Source of the DNA: JBBQWR01 sp038210495
GTDB lineage: Bacteria > Planctomycetota > Planctomycetia > Pirellulales > DATAWG01
Assembly (NCBI GenBank): GCA_038210495.1
Contig: JBBQWR010000079.1
Coordinates: 1-11,721, forward strand
Length of the DNA stretch: 11,721 nt
Direction: 5' to 3'
Made by a program: the position numbers and the translations under genes. Below the pieces are notes generated by a model, which saw nothing but the letters and a program-made list of their open reading frames with translations, searched no databases and was not told the DNA's origin. This document shows, in pieces, positions 7,001-11,721 of the stretch; the first letter of the stretch is position 1, and each line of letters starts with the position of its first letter.

Positions 7001-9858
7001 GCGTCGCGCACAACGGCGCCCCGGACGACCCGAAGCTGACGGCCCTTCATGCCGAGCTTTGCTCGAAGCGAATTCTGAGTAGCCTCGACGCGCTGCGCGC
7101 GCCGCCAGCCCCCCCCTTCCTCAAGCAGATCGACGAAGATTACAGATTCGCCGTCGCCGCGACGCATCCCTCGGGCGTGGATGAATTGTGGCTCGAATGC
7201 CAAGCGCTCAAGAGCAAACCGAATCTCGGCCAAAAAGAAATCGTCGACGCCATTAAAACGACCGTCAACCGTCAGCCGGCCGACAAGCGATATCGCTATT
7301 CGCGGTACGTCCTCGCGGTGCTCCGCTCTTCGAAGCCTTCGGTCTCGCGAACCAAAGCGGATTGGCAGTACATCCACGATCAACTGGTCGCGGCCTGCGA
7401 TGCGCATAGTCTCGCGTCGCCCGAACTCGACGAAGCGCCATTTCGTCGCGAGCAGGCCGCGAAATTGCTATTCGACGCCGTCGGGCATCTCTACACCCGT
7501 CAGCCCGCCGTGCCCGATGCCGAAGTCTCGACCGAAGATTTCACGAAGCGATTGTCGCAGCCGTACGCTTCGGCCAGCGACGCCGAAACGGCTTACCGCA
7601 GCCTTAATATGATTCGCGATTGGTCGCCCACCGTAGCCAATCAGGCAAAGTACAAGCTCGATCTGGCTTTGGCCGCCTGGTTCAGAACCGCCAAGCCTGG
7701 GCAGGACCCAAGCACGACAAGTCACTTGCTGAGCGACATGCTCGATCGCGATAAAGTCTTTCTCTCCGCGTCCGACGACGCGAAGTTCGAGCGGCTCATG
7801 GGCGACGACGAACTGACAGTCCTGGTCTTGAGCGTCGAAGGAGAAAGCGGCAAAGGGGGCATTCCCTTGAACGCAGTGCGGTGGGCCACGCGCTTGGCCC
7901 GACTGGCGTCCACCCAAAAATGGTTCATCAAGAACGACGCGATCGCGAAGCTCGTCTACGAACGGGTCCTGGCGCCGGCGGAATTGCTCGCCAATGCCGC
8001 GCTGCCGGGCAAGGCGCCCTACTTGCACGAGTATTACGGCGAAACGAGCCGGTTCATTGAGACGTATCGTTATCTCGATGTCGCGGACGCCTGGCCGCGA
8101 ACAAAGCCGCTCCGATATCAGAAAATCGAAGAGCTGCTCAATCGCGCCATCGACGACCTCGGACAGCGCGAACCGTCGTATCTGGTCCGCCGCGGCAATT
8201 CCATGGTCGATTTCCAGCGATCGCCGCCACTGCTTCCCGCGGCGCTCGATGACGCCACCGCCGCCTTGAATGCCCTGAAACAGACCGGCATCGGCGTCGA
8301 GCCGGGCCAAAAGGCGAGCGCCGAATTGGCCGGCGCCCTCAGCTTGCGCGGACTGGTGAACTTGCTTTCCGCCCGGCAGTCGAAGTGTTATACGAATCGC
8401 TTGAAGCTCCGCGAGCAGTCGCTCAACGATTTGAAGTGGATCAACCAGGGTAACAGTGGCGCGGACATGGCGAGCGTCGACGATCGGGCGGTCAACTTCA
8501 TTTTGGAAAGCATGGCTCGGCTCGAGCAAGGAAACGATTTGGCCGATAGCACGGCGAAATTCATCGAGCTCAACGCGGCCGTCCAAGCCGCTCAAAACGC
8601 CAATTCGTTAAATGGCCAGCATTATCCCGAAGCTGCGTTCGAATCGCTGGGTAACGCCTGGGAAGACGTCGCGTCGCAAGTCGCTCACGAGACGGACGAA
8701 AGTTATCAAAAGGCGATCGAAGCCTTCGACGCGGCGATCGACGCCAAGCCGCTTTCGCCGATGCTCGTTCGCGACCGGGGTCGCTGCTTGTTCAAATATT
8801 TTGCCTGGCGGATGGGATCGCCCAAGGAAGCCAAGCCGTTTCGCAACTTGACGACCGACCAAATCGGGGGCCTGGCCGAAGACGATTTGAAGGCCGCCCT
8901 CATCGGCGGGGGGCCGGCGATGGCCGTGCAATCGCATTGGTTCCTCGCCCAATTCGATCAAATGCGCAAGAAATGGCCCGAAGCCGATGCCCATTTCGCC
9001 AGCGCGATCGAGGCCGCGCGCAAAGTCAACGATCCGGAACTCGCCCTGTACATTCAGAGTTGGGCAACGACGCCGATGTACGAATTTGGCGATCGATTCA
9101 ACAAAGTCCATCCGGCCACGGCCGCCGACCGTAAATCGTTCACCGACAAGATCACGCAGCGGGCGGAAAAGCTGCGCGCCGCCGCAATCCCCCTGCAATC
9201 GCTAATCGAACCGAAGCTCGAGGCCGACTTGCTGTTGGCCCGCTCGACCATCGGCGTCGAGGGAGACGCGGCGGCGGCGCTGGCGGCGCTCAAGGGTCTG
9301 CCCGACATCGTCGCGGAGGGCCAATGCGATTTCGACCTCTCGCAAGTGAATTTGCTGAAGACTCGCGTCGATTTGCGATTCGCCGCGATTCAGCAGCACA
9401 AAGAGAAAAAGACCGTCACCGAAGCTGAAGTCATCGATCTCATGAAGGACGCCTACAAGCTGCTCGGATCGAAAGTCGTGGCTAGCTTGGACAAGGCATT
9501 TCTCTCGGACAAATGTGCCGCAGTCCGCTTGGCGGTTCAATTCTCCGATCCGCCGCCGTCGACCGCCGTCGCGCTGGAGTACAAGAAGGGCGCCTTGGAA
9601 GATTACCGCAACGCAATCGACTACTCGTCGCGCGGGGGGAAGCCGGCGCTCGCCGCGCAGTTCAAGTTTAGTCGAGCCGTCGTCGCGTATGTCTACTCCC
9701 TGGGACTGGCCGCGCCCGCCAAAAAGCCGGTCCTGACCGACGCGCTCAAAGACGCTCAGGACGCGAAGCAATATTTCAGCCAATTCAGCTATCCCGACGG
9801 CATCACCCCCACGGAAGTCGACGGCCGAATCATAAAGATTCAGGAGGCTCTGAAATAG
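4048..9858 (+). CDS. Giant transmembrane Hanks-type Ser/Thr protein kinase
   Basis: The product is 1936 residues. The cytoplasmic kinase domain spans about 17-305: glycine loop GKGGFGEV (24-31), ATP lysine K45 (ALK), helix-C glutamate probably E61, catalytic HGDIKPHN (173-180) with D175, DFG (192-194), APE (216-218), SDQYSLAITYVEL (subdomain IX) and the subdomain XI arginine R291. HGD replaces HRD, so this is a non-RD kinase that looks catalytically complete. A Pro/Ser/Thr-rich linker (about 308-398) leads to one membrane helix (about 400-424). The remaining 1500 or so residues should face the periplasm. They start with four 43-47-residue repeats (436-611) and continue as helical, partly TPR-like sequence, clearest at about 767-828, 1356-1385, 1552-1580 and 1628-1661. 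The ATG at 4048 has AAGGG 6 bases upstream and begins a normal kinase N-terminus; the frame stays open to a TTG at 3886, but that part is not kinase-like. The signal sensed and the substrates are unknown. Confidence 0.92.
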   Translation: MAAYFRYRKGEEPVPQHVLIELLGKGGFGEVWKARGPGGFFEALKIIDLTGNEGAKEFASLEVVRTMQHPNLVPIHGCWLKAEDQRLLTEDSFLVMTERMEGAGKASARTQTLASRPVELLIAMALGEMSLQAVLEKCRANGQPGIPVEELLEYMHDSAKAIDYLNDKTPSIVHGDIKPHNILLAGNSAQICDFGLCKAVQDIRKTQPTPVTVAYAAPESFSGKPTAKSDQYSLAITYVELRVGRLPFDDDTLSYPYKLMEAHKRGRLELDALSPEVRKVIRRATELDADKRWPTSRALVRALAFAEQVAPTDSNTTPSLLPLPDPSRTTNRGTDPAKSTPKGSTDETILPPSDAHDSNPFITSRPPSDSLTRAPIPNPRLAPSGRPSSVAREPSAAGRWLARVAAMCIGAALVAGLAYGGYRWLRPGGSKEECERLIAAGDFDPARTMIDNPDLPVLPAEKKALQKEWQEAWERDSLRLARGGKLAQTKARLADPAASTNKDFKENLQTEFRNSWQNACAQLVRDGKLDEAGKQLADADELIPIETKNSLNESLQTELRKSWRTRTVQLLRDGKLNDARKSMADAGGLMTPEIKKDLSGQWLDAWLDAKKTGVDKWSVKNDPLLELAGLRPAVLDDETAERGKQDLCAFWRTWAENFRIRQPTPSFIEFKSLLANVPPEIAATEKAEVDDLRAKALIQWKDERLGDIKPADSLDALAAAADFFPKEQTSSLGEFALGQWVRRAVDRSQEYDKPKVAEAGQISEAMLARPDALTPETRSELHLIRARALWLAGDRKGARDDLKAAAQGSPLADKLKLLHAALSVLANEGSDSDPQTKAVREKYNAVKILASSLQGILPLNPYERRELETGYVPPVAPKDPIESKTGNLADVQTAIGQKKFAAARQLLGKSKHDSSDAEYFETLISLADPSTANADVDQWFGLWPETLANAKPQQRDSLIAALGDFARREPKFPADVLQRTIQMVGVAHNGAPDDPKLTALHAELCSKRILSSLDALRAPPAPPFLKQIDEDYRFAVAATHPSGVDELWLECQALKSKPNLGQKEIVDAIKTTVNRQPADKRYRYSRYVLAVLRSSKPSVSRTKADWQYIHDQLVAACDAHSLASPELDEAPFRREQAAKLLFDAVGHLYTRQPAVPDAEVSTEDFTKRLSQPYASASDAETAYRSLNMIRDWSPTVANQAKYKLDLALAAWFRTAKPGQDPSTTSHLLSDMLDRDKVFLSASDDAKFERLMGDDELTVLVLSVEGESGKGGIPLNAVRWATRLARLASTQKWFIKNDAIAKLVYERVLAPAELLANAALPGKAPYLHEYYGETSRFIETYRYLDVADAWPRTKPLRYQKIEELLNRAIDDLGQREPSYLVRRGNSMVDFQRSPPLLPAALDDATAALNALKQTGIGVEPGQKASAELAGALSLRGLVNLLSARQSKCYTNRLKLREQSLNDLKWINQGNSGADMASVDDRAVNFILESMARLEQGNDLADSTAKFIELNAAVQAAQNANSLNGQHYPEAAFESLGNAWEDVASQVAHETDESYQKAIEAFDAAIDAKPLSPMLVRDRGRCLFKYFAWRMGSPKEAKPFRNLTTDQIGGLAEDDLKAALIGGGPAMAVQSHWFLAQFDQMRKKWPEADAHFASAIEAARKVNDPELALYIQSWATTPMYEFGDRFNKVHPATAADRKSFTDKITQRAEKLRAAAIPLQSLIEPKLEADLLLARSTIGVEGDAAAALAALKGLPDIVAEGQCDFDLSQVNLLKTRVDLRFAAIQQHKEKKTVTEAEVIDLMKDAYKLLGSKVVASLDKAFLSDKCAAVRLAVQFSDPPPSTAVALEYKKGALEDYRNAIDYSSRGGKPALAAQFKFSRAVVAYVYSLGLAAPAKKPVLTDALKDAQDAKQYFSQFSYPDGITPTEVDGRIIKIQEALK
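5353..5880 (+). repeat. Four tandem 43-47-residue repeats in the kinase after the membrane helix
   Basis: Units start at residues 436 (LIAAGDF), 479 (LARGGKL), 522 (LVRDGKL) and 569 (LLRDGKL). Each has a two-helix pattern ending near a Trp-containing segment (LQTEFRNSW, LQTELRKSW, LSGQWLDAW). Units 2 and 3 are also close at DNA level: bases 5569-5595 and 5709-5735 differ at only a few sites. This suggests fairly recent internal duplication. The fold is probably a helical-hairpin solenoid. Confidence 0.7.
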
Positions 9859-9859
9859 C

Positions 9860-10036
9860 GAAGGGGCTAGGGGTGGTGGGGCTGGGGACCAGGGACGAAG
9901 GCAGGGCGATCGGCGCCGTCGCAGTTCAGCTATTGCACCTTTAACCGCGCCCACCCAATCCGCCCTTCGCCGCCGGTTGATAATTTTTGCTCTCCTCGTT
10001 CCCTAGTCCCTATCCCCACCACCCCCTAACCCCTTC
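9860..10036. repeat. Long imperfect inverted repeat downstream of the kinase gene
   Basis: Bases 9860-9901 pair with 9994-10036: the right arm's reverse complement begins gaaggggttaggggg against gaaggggctaggggt on the left, and the similarity continues for about 42 bases with scattered substitutions and one or two single-base gaps. Further weaker pairing (gcagggcg around 9901-9908 with cgccctt at 9961-9967) extends the stem inward. The left arm starts one base after the kinase stop, so a kinase transcript would end in this large hairpin and it may help end or protect that message. It could equally be a small non-coding mobile repeat. Confidence 0.7.
9863..9887 (+). other. Canonical G-quadruplex motif just after the kinase stop codon
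   Basis: Four runs of four G (9863-9866, 9870-9873, 9878-9881, 9884-9887) are separated by loops of 3, 4 and 2 bases, which meets the strict definition with four-tetrad runs. It starts 5 bases after the TAG at 9856-9858. The partner arm of the inverted repeat carries a similar G-run series on the minus strand (about 10032-10002). Folding in the cell is inferred, not shown. Confidence 0.7.
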
Positions 10037-10085
10037 TTGCCAACATCGCTCTGGCGGAGCCTTTCCATTGGCCCCCGAGGGCGTC

Positions 10086-10115
10086 TTGACCGATTGGCAG
10101 GGGCGCGCCTATTCT
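10086..10115 (+). promoter_or_regulatory. Candidate sigma70-type promoter of serC
   Basis: TTGACC (10086-10091) and TATTCT (10110-10115) are 18 bases apart, each with good agreement to the sigma70 boxes. Transcription would start near 10122, leaving a leader of about 97 bases before the ATG at 10219. Assigned by eye only. Confidence 0.4.
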
Positions 10116-10218
10116 CTGGGGGTCGAGTCTTTCAATAGTGGATAACGCAATCCAGGGTGCTTACGCTCCCCGCTCGCCTTTGTCTCGCCTCAAAGTCTCT
10201 AGCCCTCTTTCCATTGCC

Positions 10219-11313
10219 ATGACGCAGCGCGTATTCAATTTTTCGCCTGGCCCCGCCGTGTTGCCATTGCCCGTCCTGGAGCAAGCCCAGCGCGAGATGC
10301 TATCGCTGCCGGGGGTGGGCATGTCGGTACTCGAGATCAGCCACCGCAGCAAGGCGTTCGACGCGATCCTGGCGGAAGCCCAAGCCTCGATCAAACAGCT
10401 TCTGGGCGTCCCGGACAACTATCGCATCGTGTTCCTGCAAGGGGGCGCCCACCTGCAATTCACGATGCTCGGAATGAACTTCCTGCAAGGCTCCGGCAAG
10501 ACGGCCGATTTCGTGCTCACCGGAACTTGGGGCAACGCAGCCATCAAAGAAGTGCAAAAGCAAGGTCCCACGCGCGTCGTTTGGGACGGCAAGGACGAAA
10601 ACTATTCGTATCTGCCCGCCTGGAGCGAACTGAAGCTCAACCCCGACGCGGCCTTCGCACACTTCACCTCGAACGAAACGATCCAAGGCATCCAGTTCGT
10701 CGGTGAGCCGGACACGGACGCCGTGCCGCTGGTCTGCGATTGCTCATCCGATTTTCTCTCGCGGCCGATCGATGTCGAGCGCTACGGGTTGATCTACGCC
10801 TGTGCTCAAAAGAACGCGGGCATCGCCGGCGTCACTGTGGCCATCGTGCGCGACGACATGCTCTCGCGTGCGCCGAAAAATCTGCCCGGCATGCTGGATT
10901 ACGGCAATTTCGTGAAAAACGATTCCCGGCCAAACACGCCCCCGGTCTTCGCGATCTACATTTTGAACCTCGTTTGCCGCTGGCTCCGCGACGACATCGG
11001 CGGGTTGGCGAAGATGGACGCTCTCAACCGGCACAAGGCCAATCTCGTGTACTCGGCGATCGACGACAGCGCTAGCTTCTACCGGCCGCACGCCCGGCCC
11101 GATTGCCGCTCGCAGATGAACGCCACGTTCCGGCTCCCGAGCGAGGAACTGGAAAAATCGTTCATCGACGACGCCAAGAAGCTCCAGCTTTACGATCTGA
11201 AAGGCCACCGCTCGGTGGGCGGAATCCGCGCCTCGATCTACAACGCGATGCCGCTGATCGGCGTGGAAACGCTGGCCTCGTTCATGCGCGATTTCGCCAA
11301 ACGCAACGGGTAG
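10219..11313 (+). CDS. serC: Phosphoserine aminotransferase (PSAT)
   Basis: SerC is a PLP enzyme that transfers the amino group of glutamate to 3-phosphohydroxypyruvate, giving phosphoserine, the second step of serine biosynthesis. The related step in pyridoxal phosphate synthesis is possible by family. The 364-residue length fits (E. coli 362). The start VFNFSPGPAVLP, the SHRS motif (41-44), GTWGNAA (102-108), TSNETIQG (150-157) and CDCSSDFLSRPID (173-185) are all family hallmarks. The PLP lysine is K198 in YACAQKNAGIAG, the same number as in E. coli, with the cofactor-binding aspartate at D174. The C-terminal GHRSVGGIRASIYNA is also typical. The ATG at 10219 is used because it starts the conserved N-terminus; an upstream in-frame GTG at 10138 adds unrelated residues. 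No Shine-Dalgarno is visible. It stands alone; serA and serB are not in the window. Confidence 0.97.
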   Translation: MTQRVFNFSPGPAVLPLPVLEQAQREMLSLPGVGMSVLEISHRSKAFDAILAEAQASIKQLLGVPDNYRIVFLQGGAHLQFTMLGMNFLQGSGKTADFVLTGTWGNAAIKEVQKQGPTRVVWDGKDENYSYLPAWSELKLNPDAAFAHFTSNETIQGIQFVGEPDTDAVPLVCDCSSDFLSRPIDVERYGLIYACAQKNAGIAGVTVAIVRDDMLSRAPKNLPGMLDYGNFVKNDSRPNTPPVFAIYILNLVCRWLRDDIGGLAKMDALNRHKANLVYSAIDDSASFYRPHARPDCRSQMNATFRLPSEELEKSFIDDAKKLQLYDLKGHRSVGGIRASIYNAMPLIGVETLASFMRDFAKRNG

Positions 11314-11350
11314 GGTGGGCATCGCCGGCTGATCATCGGCGGCTGCGGTT

Positions 11351-11369
11351 GACGGCCGGACCAGCCGTC
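11351..11369 (+). terminator. Possible hairpin terminator after serC
   Basis: GACGGC (11351-11356) pairs with GCCGTC (11364-11369) around a 7-base loop, 37 bases after the serC stop. Only a weak T-rich tail follows (ttgacgattt). It may simply be a palindromic intergenic sequence. Confidence 0.25.
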
Positions 11370-11397
11370 TTGACGATTTGATGGCTTCGACCGCTAA

Positions 11398-11411
11398 GCC
11401 GCGGTAGCGGC
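11398..11411. repeat. Small REP-like hairpin, copy 1
   Basis: GCCGC (11398-11402), ggta loop, GCGGC (11407-11411). Bases 11395-11413 match 11483-11501 with two differences, one of them in the loop. Confidence 0.6.
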
Positions 11412-11424
11412 GTCATGTGAATAG

Positions 11425-11463
11425 CCGGGGGTGGAGCACAGCAAAGCGGAGCGGAACCCCCGG
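11425..11463. repeat. CCGGGGGT/ACCCCCGG stem-loop
   Basis: Perfect 8-bp stem (11425-11432 with 11456-11463) around a 23-base purine-rich loop. It lies between the two REP-like hairpins and may form one composite repeat with them. Confidence 0.6.
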
Positions 11464-11485
11464 TTCGAACAAAAAGAGGCGTTTA

Positions 11486-11499
11486 GCCGCGCTAGCGGC
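11486..11499. repeat. Small REP-like hairpin, copy 2
   Basis: GCCGC (11486-11490), gcta loop, GCGGC (11495-11499). It is nested inside a second short stem, ggcgt (11478-11482) with acgcc (11512-11516). It is in the same orientation as the copy at 11398. Confidence 0.6.
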
Positions 11500-11642
11500 G
11501 TGACAGTTTTTACGCCAACCGTCGGCGCCGAGGCATTGTCCGATTGTGACGCCACTAACGTGGCTCAACGCATCGACGATAACCGTGTCCGTTCGGCGAA
11601 CCCCAGGGGGCCATTTTCGCTGAGCGGCGTTCCGTCGGCGGA

Positions 11643-11720
11643 TCAGATGGGCAGAGGCGCGAGGGGCTCGGCTGCGTCTTCCCGTTTCCAGATGTCGGGA
11701 AGGAAGTGGGTGAGGTCGGC
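11643..11720 (-). CDS. C-terminal end of an unrecognised protein (partial, runs off window)
   Basis: On the minus strand, 25 codons read in from the window edge to TGA at 11645-11643. The peptide starts ADLTHFLPDIWKREDAAE and ends PLAPLPI. Third codon positions are strongly GC-rich, as expected for real coding DNA here, and the sequence is protein-like. 'LPDIWK' near a C-terminus is somewhat reminiscent of transposase tails, but I cannot name a family with so little sequence. The repeat cluster at 11398-11516 lies downstream of its stop. Confidence 0.4.
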   Translation of the reverse strand, partial: ADLTHFLPDIWKREDAAEPLAPLPI

Positions 11721-11721
11721 G

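Larger units (their letters stand above)
9859..10218. other. Intergenic region between the kinase and serC
   Basis: No gene is supported here. A frame open from a GTG at 10138 into serC only adds 27 residues that do not fit the family. Contents in order are a G-quadruplex motif, a long imperfect inverted repeat (9860-10036), a candidate promoter (10086-10115), and a pyrimidine-rich leader with no Shine-Dalgarno sequence before the serC ATG at 10219. Confidence 0.6.
11314..11642. other. Intergenic region after serC with clustered hairpin repeats
   Basis: No open frame here looks coding. The stretch from 11351 to 11516 is a run of small palindromes: the possible terminator, two related GCCGC/GCGGC hairpins, and a CCGGGGGT/ACCCCCGG stem between them. 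Bases 11517-11642 show no feature that I can support. Confidence 0.6.

Noticed and set aside
7468..8595. 375-codon open frame antisense to the kinase C-terminal region, and similar ones at 9202-9954 and 5508-6626
   Set aside because: These are shadow frames of the kinase gene with no recognisable domains or ribosome sites; the sense frame is continuous and helical throughout.
949..11313. A co-functioning operon or defence system spanning the four intact genes
   Set aside because: Orientations alternate, gaps are 124 to 569 bases, and the functions (rRNA modification, propeller protein, kinase, serine synthesis) do not form a known system.
1..11721. CRISPR arrays, tRNA and rRNA genes
   Set aside because: No regularly spaced direct repeats with unique spacers, no tRNA-like fold with a conserved T-arm, and no rRNA signature were seen on either strand by eye.

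Overview
The window looks like a piece of a GC-rich Planctomycetota chromosome, probably of the Pirellulales type. This is inferred from gene content, not from a marker gene. The clues are a secreted PQQ-like beta-propeller protein, a very large single-pass Hanks-type kinase with an HGD catalytic motif and a huge helical C-terminal part, a decayed SEC-C-motif gene, weak use of Shine-Dalgarno sites, and intergenic DNA full of short palindromic repeats.

Left edge (1-948): this is accessory, decaying DNA. The last 39 codons of an IS4-like transposase end at 121. A hairpin repeat follows at 127-163. Next comes the wreck of a SEC-C-motif gene (325-662), whose N-terminal piece and C-terminal zinc motif lie in different frames. 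A 40-codon open stretch of unknown origin lies at 716-838. A perfect 26-bp inverted repeat (841-866 and 912-937) ends just before the next gene.

Core genes: an RlmM-like FtsJ-family RNA 2'-O-methyltransferase (949-2052, +) converges on a secreted PQQ-like beta-propeller protein (3478-2177, -), with a possible terminator for the latter between them. A 569-bp divergent region follows, carrying a second, inverted copy of the left-edge hairpin repeat. The 1936-residue Ser/Thr kinase (4048-9858, +) then fills half the window. After it comes a 360-bp gap with a long imperfect inverted repeat and a strong G-quadruplex motif just past the stop codon. Phosphoserine aminotransferase serC (10219-11313, +) follows.

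Right edge (11314-11721): three small hairpin repeats, then the 3' end of an unrecognised minus-strand gene running off the window.

The four intact genes do not form an obvious pathway or operon; orientations alternate and gaps are large. They are best read as independent units: rRNA modification, envelope or periplasmic protein, transmembrane signalling and serine biosynthesis. I did not find a convincing new multi-gene system. The most distinctive objects are the giant non-RD kinase with its juxtamembrane tandem repeats and the several families of palindromic intergenic repeats.
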